Shown here: in pieces, positions 1 through 8,020 of the stretch
Position numbering within the stretch: the stretch's first letter is position 1
Layout of the letters: the number at the start of each line of letters is the position of its first letter
Assembly (NCBI GenBank): GCA_049889695.1
Contig: JBMHCX010000005.1
Span: 1-64,000, forward strand
Direction of reading: 5' to 3'
DNA from: WTJH01 sp049889695
GTDB lineage: Bacteria > Bacteroidota > Bacteroidia > Flavobacteriales > Flavobacteriaceae
Length of the DNA: 64,000 nucleotides
Position numbers and translations under genes: made by a program
Notes under the pieces: generated by a model
The model's database searches: none
Told to the model about the DNA's origin: nothing
What the model saw: only the letters and a program-made list of their open reading frames with translations

Positions 1-82
1 CACGAAATTTTTGAATAATAAGTTGATAATACTTGATTGTTGATTCAGGTCCGATTCCACCAATTAGTCCAACTTTAATCAT
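1..82 (-). CDS. Aspartate/glutamate racemase family protein (partial, N-terminal 27 residues)
   Basis: Only the first 27 codons lie in the window; the rest runs off the left edge. The translation from the ATG at 82-80 begins MIKVGLIGGIGPESTIKYY, which matches the glycine-rich N-terminus of the Asp/Glu racemase superfamily (family pattern G-L-I-G-G-M-x-x-E-S-T-x-x-Y-Y). These cofactor-independent racemases interconvert L- and D-amino acids using two cysteines, which are not visible here. The substrate cannot be decided from this fragment. Family assignment rests on this short but characteristic motif. Confidence 0.72.
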   Translation of the reverse strand, partial: MIKVGLIGGIGPESTIKYYQLIIQKFR

Positions 83-150
83 ATAGATTGTTTTTGTAAA
101 GGTATTTTTTCTTTATCTGTTCTTTAAATTTTTGAAAAAAAACCACTAAA

Positions 151-171
151 TGGTACACATAGTGGTACACA
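151..171. repeat. Two direct copies of TGGTACACA beside tRNA-Phe
   Basis: The 9-mer TGGTACACA occurs at 151-159 and again at 163-171, separated by 3 nt, about 60 nt beyond the 3' end of the tRNA-Phe gene. The core GGTAC also occurs in the tRNA acceptor stem ends (230-236 and 295-301). Such paired short repeats next to the 3' end of a tRNA could be part of a tyrosine-recombinase attachment site, but no integrase is present in the window. Function is inferred only. Confidence 0.4.
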
Positions 172-185
172 GGAGATAATCAAAA

Positions 186-226
186 AACAAAACCCCCTGA
201 AAATCAATGACTAACAGGGGGTTTTT
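186..226 (-). terminator. Rho-independent terminator of tRNA-Phe (bidirectional shape)
   Basis: A 7-bp G/C-rich stem CCCCCTG (193-199) pairs with CAGGGGG (215-221) around a 15-nt loop. On the minus strand, the direction of the tRNA, the stem is followed by a T-rich tract (TTTTGTTTTTTG). On the plus strand it is followed by six Ts, so it could also stop rightward transcription. It begins a few bases past the tRNA 3' end. Confidence 0.72.
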
Positions 227-228
227 TG

Positions 229-301
229 TGGTACCTCCAGGAATCGAACCAGGGACACAAGGATTTTCAGTCCTTTGCTCTACCAACTGAGCTAAGGTAC
301 C
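229..301 (-). tRNA. tRNA-Phe (GAA anticodon)
   Basis: The minus strand folds as a full 73-nt tRNA: acceptor stem GGTACCT/AGGTACC with discriminator A, a D arm with AGCTCAGTTGGTAGAGC, an anticodon stem AAGGA/TCCTT enclosing the loop CTGAAAA (anticodon GAA, phenylalanine), and the T-arm sequence GGTTCGATTCC. The 3' CCA is not encoded (the genomic bases after the discriminator read CAA), so it must be added by CCA-adding enzyme. It has its own promoter and terminator. Confidence 0.97.
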
Positions 302-322
302 TCCGCTTTTGCTAAGCAGGTG

Positions 323-354
323 CAAATATAAAATCATTTTTCGGTTCCTCCCAA
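323..354 (-). promoter_or_regulatory. Bacteroidetes-type promoter of tRNA-Phe
   Basis: On the minus strand the sequence reads TTG (354-352), 21 nt, then TATATTTG (330-323). This is a perfect match to the TAnnTTTG -7 element with a TTG -33 element, as known from Bacteroidetes primary-sigma promoters. It lies 22 nt upstream of the mature tRNA 5' end, so the primary transcript would carry a short leader. Confidence 0.68.
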
Positions 355-386
355 ATCCCCAGCGGTTTTTGTTAATTTAGCCATTC

Positions 387-1118
387 ATGGAACTTTTAGC
401 AGATTTTGGCAATAGTCTGATAAAACTGGCCCTCTACGAGGATGAGACCTGTGTACTTCAAGATCGTTTCGATCTGACGGCTAAGTGGGAAACTACTTGG
501 AAACTATGGCAAAAAACCTATACCATTGAAAGAGGGATACTGTCGAATGTTGGTAAAGAATCTACGGAGCGTCTTTTGAGGCGATTCAATCACCCGGGAG
601 TTCAACCAATAAAAGCCTTCCCGATTTTCCCAATGAAAATGTCCTACAAAACGCCAGAGACCTTAGGAGACGACCGCTTAGCTTTAGCTGCAGCAGCCCG
701 AAAAAAATACCCGAATAGAAACGTATTGGTGGTAGATATGGGAAGCTGTATCACCTATGATTTCTGTTCGGCTGAAGGGATCTATTCCGGAGGGGCTATC
801 AGTCCGGGTCTTGAAATGCGCTACAAGGCTTTGCATCATTTCACTGGGCGCTTACCAGCATTGGAATCACAGCTACCGACATCTTTCCAAGGCGATTCTA
901 CTGCTGCTTCCATTCACGCGGGAATTCATCATGGAATACGGGGGGAAATTGAATACCAATACCACGCTTATGCTCAAAAACATACTAATCTCTTGTTAAT
1001 TTTAACGGGTGGGGATGCATCCATCTTGCCTAAAACTTTAAAAAACACCATATTTGCCCAGCCAAATTTTCTTTTTGAAGGTTTGCAATTCATCTTACAA
1101 CTGAACAGGACTACATGA
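387..1118 (+). CDS. coaX: Type III pantothenate kinase
   Basis: The protein phosphorylates pantothenate to 4'-phosphopantothenate with ATP, the first step of coenzyme A synthesis, in the cytosol. The 243-aa length is normal for the family. Visible motifs of the ASKHA fold are D6-F-G-N-S near the N-terminus (phosphate binding), GDDR at 94-97, DMGSCIT at 117-123 (canonical DxGTAIT) and GGAISPG at 135-141. The start is the ATG at 387, only 7 nt after a TAATTTAG box (373-380), a near match to the TAnnTTTG -7 element, so the mRNA leader would be very short. Its stop overlaps the start of the next gene by 4 nt (ATGA), indicating an operon with the envelope genes that follow. Confidence 0.93.
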   Translation: MELLADFGNSLIKLALYEDETCVLQDRFDLTAKWETTWKLWQKTYTIERGILSNVGKESTERLLRRFNHPGVQPIKAFPIFPMKMSYKTPETLGDDRLALAAAARKKYPNRNVLVVDMGSCITYDFCSAEGIYSGGAISPGLEMRYKALHHFTGRLPALESQLPTSFQGDSTAASIHAGIHHGIRGEIEYQYHAYAQKHTNLLLILTGGDASILPKTLKNTIFAQPNFLFEGLQFILQLNRTT

Positions 1119-2380
1119 CGTATTTTTTTCGTGTTCTTGCCCTACTATGCATTGCTCAATGGGGATATGCTCAATCTTCATCGGCATCGCCCTATTCCTA
1201 TAATGGGATGGGGGACCTGAATTTCCGTGGAAATCAGTTCAACAGACATATGAGTGGATTAGAAGTATACAACGACTCCATCCATGTAAGTTTAAGTAAT
1301 CCCACGAGTTATGCACGACTTAAGCGGACGACTTATTCGCTTGGGATTCACTACAAATCTACCAACTTAGAATCGGCAGATGAAACCCAAAATATCCCCA
1401 GCGGAACTATCGATTATTTAGGAATCGGAATCCCAGTTGGTCCCTTTGGTTTCGGTTTTGGGATTTTGCCGTACAGCTCGGTCGGGTATAGAGTTCAGGA
1501 CATCATCGAAGCCGACAATGATGGCAATGTGGAGCGAGTGGACCGGTTTCAAGGGGAAGGTGGTATAAACAAGGCCTTTTTATCTATTGGTTTTCCACTC
1601 TTTAAATATTTTGCCCTAGGAGCGACCGTCAACTACGATTTTGGGAGAATTAGCCTAAGGAATTCTCAGTTTTTGGAGTCTGTAGACCTTGGTACTTTTT
1701 TAGATAAGAACGCCAGTGTTTCAGGACTTACCTACCAGTTGGCTGCCGATCTTAAGATCCCACTAGGGAAAAAAATATTCACCGAACTATACGCTAGCTA
1801 CTACCCAGAGGCAACACTAATTTCCACCAACTCTGCAGTATACTATACCAGCTCCTTAAGTGGAAACAATTCTGGGGATTTCGAAGAAGTCGATCTTGCG
1901 GCTTCTGGGCAAGATAAAACTGATATACGCATGCCATCCCTTATGAAGTTTGGGGGAGGAATAGGGCAGGAGAAAAAGTGGTTCCTCGGTTTCCAATACG
2001 AACAAACAGCTTCCTCGAATTTCTCAAACCCCTTTATGCAGCTACCCAGCCTGAGCTATGAAGACGGCACCCGAATGATTATCGGTGGGTTTTATATCCC
2101 CCGTTATACTTCCCTAACAAGCTTTTGGAAGAGAGTGGTTTATCGGTTTGGGGTACGACAAGAAACAACTGGTCTAATAGCCCAAGGTGAAAGCGTAAAC
2201 GACTTTGGCATGTCTTTTGGTCTAGGTATACCGTTAAACGGCTTTTCCAACGCTAATATTGGCCTAGAATTAGGCCAACGGGGCGATACCGATAACGGCC
2301 GTATCCTTGAAAATTACTGGGCTGTCCGGGTAGGATTTTCGCTCAACGATCTATGGTTTATAAAAAGAAAGTATAATTAA
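1115..2380 (+). CDS. Putative outer-membrane beta-barrel protein
   Basis: A signal peptide ending GYAQ (about residue 20) is followed by a 400-residue mature part rich in alternating hydrophobic and aromatic strands, Gly and Asn/Ser turns, ending in an amphipathic strand, as in Bacteroidetes outer-membrane proteins of the FadL/porin-like type. No catalytic motif is seen. It overlaps coaX by 4 nt and precedes a TPR protein and lptC, so it is probably made together with envelope-assembly factors. Its cargo or partner is unknown. I assign localisation with fair confidence but not function. Confidence 0.7.
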   Translation: MTYFFRVLALLCIAQWGYAQSSSASPYSYNGMGDLNFRGNQFNRHMSGLEVYNDSIHVSLSNPTSYARLKRTTYSLGIHYKSTNLESADETQNIPSGTIDYLGIGIPVGPFGFGFGILPYSSVGYRVQDIIEADNDGNVERVDRFQGEGGINKAFLSIGFPLFKYFALGATVNYDFGRISLRNSQFLESVDLGTFLDKNASVSGLTYQLAADLKIPLGKKIFTELYASYYPEATLISTNSAVYYTSSLSGNNSGDFEEVDLAASGQDKTDIRMPSLMKFGGGIGQEKKWFLGFQYEQTASSNFSNPFMQLPSLSYEDGTRMIIGGFYIPRYTSLTSFWKRVVYRFGVRQETTGLIAQGESVNDFGMSFGLGIPLNGFSNANIGLELGQRGDTDNGRILENYWAVRVGFSLNDLWFIKRKYN

Positions 2381-2388
2381 ATTGCTAC

Positions 2389-3774
2389 ATGATGAAACAT
2401 CTATTTACAGCACTTATATTCACTGCAACGATTGCCCAAGCATGGTCTCAAAACAAAGAAGAATGCTTGCAAAACCTTTCCATTTTTGCAGAATCTGCTA
2501 AAGTAAAAAACTACGATGCGGCTTACACTCCTTGGAAAGCCGTTCGCGATTCTTGTCCTGACCTAAACGTAGCTATCTATTCCTACGGGGAAAAGATTCT
2601 TAAGGACCGTTACAAAAAGGCAGAAGATGCCGATAAAGGAGCTATCGCAGATGATTTAATAAGTCTATACGACCAGTGGGTGCAGTATTTCCCTACGCGA
2701 AAAGGGAGGTCCAAAAAAGGAGATATTATCAGTAAAAAAGCCCAGGCCATGCTCGACTATAAAACAGCAGACCTCAAAGCCGTTTACGAGACCTTTGATG
2801 AGGCGCACGAAGTAGACTTTAAGAGCTTTACCAACCCTAAAATGCTCTACAACTACTTCAATACCCTCTACAAGCTTTACAAGTCTAACGCCGACGGAGT
2901 CACGACTGAATTACTTTTTGAGAAGTACGAGGAGATTTCAGAAAAATTCGAATTGGAGCAGACCAATCTGGCCAAGAGAATCGATAAAATCCTTAAAAAA
3001 GAAGAAGCAGGAGACGCTATCAGTTCAAGAGAACTGCGAAATAAAAAAGCGTTTCAGACAAATTCTCGAGCTTTTGGAGTGTTTGCCTCGAACTTAGACG
3101 CCATTATTTCGAAAGAAGCCACCTGCGAAAATTTAATTCCCCTCTACGAACGTAATTTCGAAGCGAACAAGGGCGATGCAGTATGGCTCAAGCGTGCTGC
3201 TAGTCGAATGGACAGTAAAGACTGTTCCGACGCACCTTTGTTTGTGACACTGGTAGAAGCCCTACATCAATTAGACCCATCCGCCGATTCGGCTTACTAT
3301 CTAGGCTTGTTAAAAGACAAAAGCGGAGACGAAGCTGGTGCACTTCAGTATTACGAAGAATCGATTGCACTAGAAACGGATAATTACAAAAAAGCCAAAA
3401 TCTTATTTAAGATTGCGACAAAATTTAAAAACAAAGGGCGTAAAAGTAAAGCCCGAAGCTATGCCCGTAAGGCCTTGTCTTTTCAGCCTTCTATGGGAAG
3501 AGCCTATTTGCTAATTGCCAACCTATATGCCTCAAGTGCTAACGATTGTGGACAGACCCAATTCGAGAAGCGTGCCATGTATTGGCTCGCAGCGTCTTTA
3601 GCTGAGCGTGCGGCTAAGGTAGACGCATCCATCAAGAAGGTAGCACTTAAAACCGCGAAAAGTTACACTGGACGGGCCCCTTCTAAAACCGATATTTTTA
3701 CGGAAGGTAACGAAGGTCAAGTGATCAAGTTTAACTGCTGGGTGGGCGAATCTGTAACCGTTCCCAAATTATAA
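2389..3774 (+). CDS. Exported tetratricopeptide-repeat protein
   Basis: The 461-aa protein starts with a signal peptide (cleavage after about ...AWSQ). It is mostly helical and Lys/Glu-rich, with TPR-like units in the second half: the segments near residues 295-375 contain typical A-x-x-Y-Y and A-R-x-Y-A-x-K-A-L helix pairs. TPR arrays mediate protein-protein contacts, so a periplasmic scaffold role is likely but inferred. The gene lies 8 nt after the outer-membrane protein and 5 nt before lptC. Two in-frame ATGs in tandem (2389 and 2392) make the exact start uncertain by one codon. Confidence 0.72.
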   Translation: MMKHLFTALIFTATIAQAWSQNKEECLQNLSIFAESAKVKNYDAAYTPWKAVRDSCPDLNVAIYSYGEKILKDRYKKAEDADKGAIADDLISLYDQWVQYFPTRKGRSKKGDIISKKAQAMLDYKTADLKAVYETFDEAHEVDFKSFTNPKMLYNYFNTLYKLYKSNADGVTTELLFEKYEEISEKFELEQTNLAKRIDKILKKEEAGDAISSRELRNKKAFQTNSRAFGVFASNLDAIISKEATCENLIPLYERNFEANKGDAVWLKRAASRMDSKDCSDAPLFVTLVEALHQLDPSADSAYYLGLLKDKSGDEAGALQYYEESIALETDNYKKAKILFKIATKFKNKGRKSKARSYARKALSFQPSMGRAYLLIANLYASSANDCGQTQFEKRAMYWLAASLAERAAKVDASIKKVALKTAKSYTGRAPSKTDIFTEGNEGQVIKFNCWVGESVTVPKL

Positions 3775-3779
3775 AAAAG

Positions 3780-4346
3780 ATGAAAGCCGCCTCAACAATT
3801 TTTATGTGGGGGATTATTCCACTGCTGTTGTTGGGGTGTGCGGACAATTCACAAGCGCTTAAAGAGCTTGTTTCTATTCAAGATGTGCCTTTGGGTACGG
3901 CAGATAATATCCGTATGGTTTATACGGATTCTGCCAAGGTACAAGCCATTTTAAAGGCACCAAAGCATATCGACTACACCCATTTGGCTTTTCAATATTC
4001 TGAATTCCCAGAGGGTGTATTTGTCACTTTCTACGATGCTCAAAACAAAGAGAGCTTTCTAGAAGCAAACTATGGAATACTCTACAATGCTACTAAAATT
4101 ATAGATTTGAGGGGAGCAGTAGAGCTTCGATCTTCCAACGGAGCTGTCCTGAAAACCGATCAGCTCTTTTGGGATTCTCAATCGGAATGGTTGTTTACCG
4201 AAAGGCCTTTCCAATATACTAGCCCAGAATACGATCTGAATGGAACCCGATTGGATGCCAACAAAGAATTTACTACTTTTAAAACAGGAAGCTTGGAGGG
4301 AACACTTCAAGTAGAGGAAACTCAAGATACTATTCCAAAACAATGA
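3780..4346 (+). CDS. lptC: LPS export periplasmic protein LptC
   Basis: LptC receives lipopolysaccharide from the inner-membrane LptBFG transporter and passes it to the LptA-type bridge. This 188-aa protein has an N-terminal hydrophobic stretch ending in the lipobox LLLGC (Cys20), so it is predicted to be a lipoprotein. The body fits the LptC beta-jellyroll pattern with short alternating beta strands (for example the Y-T-D-S-A-K-V-Q and L-F-W-D-S-Q-S segments). The last 4 nt overlap the next gene. The neighbouring coaX, outer-membrane protein and TPR genes are the usual Bacteroidetes setting of lptC. Confidence 0.83.
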   Translation: MKAASTIFMWGIIPLLLLGCADNSQALKELVSIQDVPLGTADNIRMVYTDSAKVQAILKAPKHIDYTHLAFQYSEFPEGVFVTFYDAQNKESFLEANYGILYNATKIIDLRGAVELRSSNGAVLKTDQLFWDSQSEWLFTERPFQYTSPEYDLNGTRLDANKEFTTFKTGSLEGTLQVEETQDTIPKQ

Positions 4347-4534
4347 GAACCTATCGTATTTCGGAAGTACTGTATTGGGTCATTGCTGTAATATCCGCCT
4401 TTCAAACGGTGCAGCTATGGACCCTTAATCCGACTAAAGCCTATATCTTCTTAGGATTTAGTGTTTTATCTGTATTCATGGCCTTATTTAGACGCCACTT
4501 CAGAAGAAAATTTAATGCTCGAAATCAGAAGTAA
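4343..4534 (+). CDS. Small two-helix membrane protein, function unknown
   Basis: This is a 63-aa protein with two predicted transmembrane helices (about residues 8-25 and 32-48) and a very basic C-terminal tail containing RRHFRRKFN, which should face the cytoplasm. It overlaps lptC by 4 nt and its stop is immediately followed by the start codon of the next gene, so it looks translationally coupled to both. I do not recognise a named family. The tight packing between lptC and a CNNM-type protein argues that it is a real gene. Confidence 0.68.
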   Translation: MRTYRISEVLYWVIAVISAFQTVQLWTLNPTKAYIFLGFSVLSVFMALFRRHFRRKFNARNQK

Positions 4535-5812
4535 TTGATATTCACCGATCTTATTATTGGTATTTGTCTTTTGCTTTCCGCATTTTTTTCGGGTATGGAA
4601 ATTGCTTTTGTTTCTGCCAACCCTATCTATTTAGAACTAGAAAAGCAACAAAACAATCTTTCCTCTAAGCTACTTCAGCGGATAACGAAAAATCCCTCTC
4701 GGTTTATTGCGACTATGCTGGTGGGAAATAATATAGCTTTGGTCGTTTACGGTATTTTTATGGGGGATCGTATACTGCAATTGTTTTTCCCCAACACCCT
4801 CTTGCAAACCGATGAGTTAAGTTTAAATATTATCCTTGTTCAAACGCTCATCTCTACCGGAATAATCCTCCTCACCGCTGAATTTTTACCCAAGGTACTC
4901 TTCCGTTTATTTGCCAATCGGCTGATGAAATTACTCATTGTTCCAGCCGGTCTGTTTTATTGGATATTTTCCCCCTTGTCGGCTTTTATTATGGGACTCA
5001 CAGACGGCTTGTTAAAATATTTATTCAAGGTTGAAAGCGATACTCTACAGCTGAACTTTTCCAAGGTAGAATTGGGAAATTACATTGAAGAGCAAATTGA
5101 ATCCAGTGCCGATAAAGAAAATATAGACAGTGAAATCCACCTTTTCCAGAATGCTTTGGAGTTCTCTGATGTCAAAGCCCGAGCAGTCATGGTTCCTCGA
5201 GCTGAACTGACGGCCGTTGCCATTGATACTCCCCTAAAAGACCTGCAAGACCTTTTCGTATCTACGGGCTATTCCAAGATTCCGGTCTATCAGAAAACAG
5301 TAGATGACATCGTTGGTTATGTACATGCTTTTGAACTTTTTCGAAAGCCAAAGAGTTTGCGAAGTGTCCTTTTGCCGGTCACTTTTGTCCCAGAACCAAT
5401 GCCTGCAAATGAAGTCCTTAAGCGTTTAACCAAACAGCGTAAAAGTCTGGCTGTTGTCTTGGATGAGTACGGGGGTACAGCGGGGATAATCACCGTGGAA
5501 GATATCATTGAAGAACTCTTCGGAGAAATAGAGGATGAACACGACCACATTGCTCACCATGAAAAGCAACTGTCGGAAAATGTGTTTGAATTTTCAGCAC
5601 GTTTGGAAGTAGACTACCTCAATCAGACCTATGATCTACAACTTCCTGAAAGTGATCATTACGAGACTTTGGGTGGTTTGGTGGCCTACAGAACGGGAGA
5701 AATCATGGAAGTAGGATCGCAGTTAGAACTGGAACAATGCCAACTGGAAATTCTTTCCGTTAGTTCCACCAAGATCGAACGTATTAAACTCGAGAAGACA
5801 GATCTTTCCTAA
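4535..5812 (+). CDS. CNNM/CorC-type hemolysin family protein (DUF21-CBS-CorC)
   Basis: The domain order is DUF21 membrane domain (about residues 1-190, with the GMEIAF motif after TM1), a CBS pair (about 200-320, with VPR-x-E-L at the beginning and a D-E-Y-G-G-T-x-G-I-I-T motif in the second CBS) and a CorC_HlyC domain (about 335-420). Relatives are implicated in magnesium or cobalt export; the substrate is not shown here. The start is a TTG directly abutting the upstream TAA. The first internal ATG lies 20 codons on and would cut into the first transmembrane helix, so TTG is preferred. It is the last gene of the coaX-lptC run. Confidence 0.85.
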   Translation: MIFTDLIIGICLLLSAFFSGMEIAFVSANPIYLELEKQQNNLSSKLLQRITKNPSRFIATMLVGNNIALVVYGIFMGDRILQLFFPNTLLQTDELSLNIILVQTLISTGIILLTAEFLPKVLFRLFANRLMKLLIVPAGLFYWIFSPLSAFIMGLTDGLLKYLFKVESDTLQLNFSKVELGNYIEEQIESSADKENIDSEIHLFQNALEFSDVKARAVMVPRAELTAVAIDTPLKDLQDLFVSTGYSKIPVYQKTVDDIVGYVHAFELFRKPKSLRSVLLPVTFVPEPMPANEVLKRLTKQRKSLAVVLDEYGGTAGIITVEDIIEELFGEIEDEHDHIAHHEKQLSENVFEFSARLEVDYLNQTYDLQLPESDHYETLGGLVAYRTGEIMEVGSQLELEQCQLEILSVSSTKIERIKLEKTDLS

Positions 5813-5842
5813 AGGATTTAACACACTGTTTTCCTGAGGATA

Positions 5843-5876
5843 TTGTTTCAATATTGAAGGGAAAATATTATTTTCG
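5843..5876 (+). promoter_or_regulatory. Possible promoter of the PpiD-like gene
   Basis: TTG (5843-5845), 23 nt, then TATTTTCG (5869-5876), a 7-of-8 match to the Bacteroidetes -7 element, lies 23 nt before the ATG at 5900. The spacer contains a short inverted repeat TATTG-TTT-CAATA. The 23-nt gap is at the long end of the usual range, so confidence is moderate. Confidence 0.4.
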
Positions 5877-5899
5877 CATCCTACAAAACATAACCCTTT

Positions 5900-8014
5900 A
5901 TGGCAATTTTAGGTAAAATACGACAGCAATCTATTTTCTTGATCCTTATCATCGGTATGTCTTTATTCGCATTCGTGATATCAGGAGTTTTCGACGGAAC
6001 GGGCGCTAGTGGAGCTCCAACCGATCCGATTGCAGTAGTGAATGATGATGAGATTTCTCTAAATGTCTTTCGACAACAAGTGGAATTCGCTGAAAGAAAT
6101 TACAATGTCTCGACCACACAAGCGGCCAAGCTAGTATACGATCAGAATATTCGTCAGACGCTCTTGGAGCAGCAGTATGAAGCATTAGGAATTGATGCTG
6201 GGGCAGAACAGATAGAAAAAATCGTTTCTCAAAATCCCAATATAGTAGCAGACCCTCAATTCCAAAATGAATTGGGCTTATTCGACTTTGGTTTATTTAC
6301 CGATTTTGTCGCCAGACTTAAGGTGGACAACCCTAGTGCATACCAGTCTTGGAAAGCACAAGAAGACAATATCATTGCTGTGGCGAAAGAGCAGATCTAT
6401 TTAGACCTGATCAAGGCCAGCGCTGGGATTACCGAGCAAGAAGCAGAACAACTCTATCATCTAGAAAACGATTTGGTGAACATAGAGTTCGTTCGTCTTC
6501 CCTATGTGATGATTGCAGATAGCTTAATCAACATTACGGATGCTGAAATTAAAGCTTACGTCAATCAGCACAAGTCTAAGTTCGAAAGCAAAGCCTCCAG
6601 AGGCATCCAAATGGTTATTTTCGATGAAAAGGCAACCCAAGAAGACATTGCAGCCCTACGGACAAATCTAGAAGTACTCCTTGAAGACCGAGTTGAGTAT
6701 AATGATGTTTCCAAGTTAACCGATACGATTGAAGGATTTAAAACCACGAAGAATGTCGCTGAGTTTTTAGAGCGTTATTCCGATAGTCCACTGGATTCCA
6801 TCTACCGAACCAAAGGACAATTACCCAGCGAGTATGCCGAAATCCTCTTTGGATTGGAAAAGAATCAGGTGTTTGGTCCCTATCAGGACGGGGAAACACT
6901 GAAAATATCTAAACTATTGGATCGTAAATCAGGAGGTGCTATCCGAGCAAGCCACATCCTTATCGCATATGAAGGAGCTACACGCGCATCCGGTCAAGTA
7001 ACACGATCCAAAGAAGAAGCAGAGCAGTTAGCTAACCGCCTCTACAGAACGGCACGATCGAACCCAGATAACTTCGAAACCCTTGCCCGAGAAAACTCCG
7101 ACGGACCCTCTAAAAACTTAGGTGGAGACCTAGGCTTTTTCCAAGAAGGAACAATGGCTGAAGAATTTTTTGCCTTTGCCGACAAGAATCGAGTTGGACG
7201 TATTGGCGTGGTAGAGACAGAGTTTGGTTTCCACGTGATTAAAGTAACAGACAAGCAAGATGTGGTTTGGATGGCCGATATCAGCAGAGCGATCGTCCCA
7301 TCGGAAGAAACCTCTAATGCTGTTTTCCAGCAGGCAACTTCCTTTGAAATTGAAAGTAAGAAAAGTACTGGCTTTGCTGCTGCAGCAGAGGCGAAAGACT
7401 TGGAAGTTAAGTCTGTTGAATCGATAGACATCCTTGACGAAAACCTTCCCAGCCTACCCAACATGCGCAACCTTGTGATTTGGGCATTTGCGGAAGATAC
7501 TGCCAAGGGCGATATTCGACGTTTCAACTTGCCAAATGGAGGGTATGTAATCGTGGAATTAACAACGCTAACTGCCGCAGGAACCATCTCTGCTGACGAA
7601 GTTAAAAATCAGGTCATTCCAGAACTAAAAAAGCAAAAAAGAGCAACTTTACTCAAAGAAAAATACGGACAATACAAAAGTCTTGAGTCGCTTGCAGAAG
7701 CAACAGAACGCGAGCTAGAAACAGCGACAGCCGTTAACCAGAACAATGCTATTTTAGTAGGCGCCGGTGCCGAGCCCTATATTATCGGGGCAGCTTTCGG
7801 GATAGCTGAAAACCAAGTATCTCCGCTTTTAGAAGGAAATACCGGTGTTTATATGATTAAAGTAACCAAGCGCGAAAAAGCAATTGTACTTCGCAGCTAT
7901 GAGGTGTACGCTGAAGCTCTACGTACAGAAGAGTATAAAAAAGTAACAGCAAATATTGGACAAGCGCTAGAGTCTGCTGCGACTATCGCCGACAATCGCG
8001 CATTGTACTACTAG
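5900..8014 (+). CDS. PpiD/SurA-like periplasmic peptidylprolyl isomerase
   Basis: The 704-aa protein has one N-terminal membrane anchor (about residues 12-30), a SurA_N-type chaperone region, a parvulin rotamase domain at about 346-455 and a long C-terminal helical and beta part. The rotamase domain starts IRASHILIAYEG and contains the parvulin block GGDLGFFQEG and the closing EFGFHVIKV. PpiD-type proteins sit at the inner membrane next to the Sec exit and help fold outer-membrane and secreted proteins. A terminator-like hairpin follows within 30 nt of the stop. The family call is secure; the exact clients are unknown. Confidence 0.88.
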   Translation: MAILGKIRQQSIFLILIIGMSLFAFVISGVFDGTGASGAPTDPIAVVNDDEISLNVFRQQVEFAERNYNVSTTQAAKLVYDQNIRQTLLEQQYEALGIDAGAEQIEKIVSQNPNIVADPQFQNELGLFDFGLFTDFVARLKVDNPSAYQSWKAQEDNIIAVAKEQIYLDLIKASAGITEQEAEQLYHLENDLVNIEFVRLPYVMIADSLINITDAEIKAYVNQHKSKFESKASRGIQMVIFDEKATQEDIAALRTNLEVLLEDRVEYNDVSKLTDTIEGFKTTKNVAEFLERYSDSPLDSIYRTKGQLPSEYAEILFGLEKNQVFGPYQDGETLKISKLLDRKSGGAIRASHILIAYEGATRASGQVTRSKEEAEQLANRLYRTARSNPDNFETLARENSDGPSKNLGGDLGFFQEGTMAEEFFAFADKNRVGRIGVVETEFGFHVIKVTDKQDVVWMADISRAIVPSEETSNAVFQQATSFEIESKKSTGFAAAAEAKDLEVKSVESIDILDENLPSLPNMRNLVIWAFAEDTAKGDIRRFNLPNGGYVIVELTTLTAAGTISADEVKNQVIPELKKQKRATLLKEKYGQYKSLESLAEATERELETATAVNQNNAILVGAGAEPYIIGAAFGIAENQVSPLLEGNTGVYMIKVTKREKAIVLRSYEVYAEALRTEEYKKVTANIGQALESAATIADNRALYY

Positions 8015-8020
8015 TACTTC

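Noticed and set aside
146..337. A 63-aa open frame over tRNA-Phe
   Set aside because: It is read through the tRNA gene and its terminator, so it is not a coding sequence.
7042..7587. A 181-aa open frame opposite the PpiD-like gene
   Set aside because: It lies wholly within a clear parvulin-domain gene on the other strand and has no domain or context of its own.
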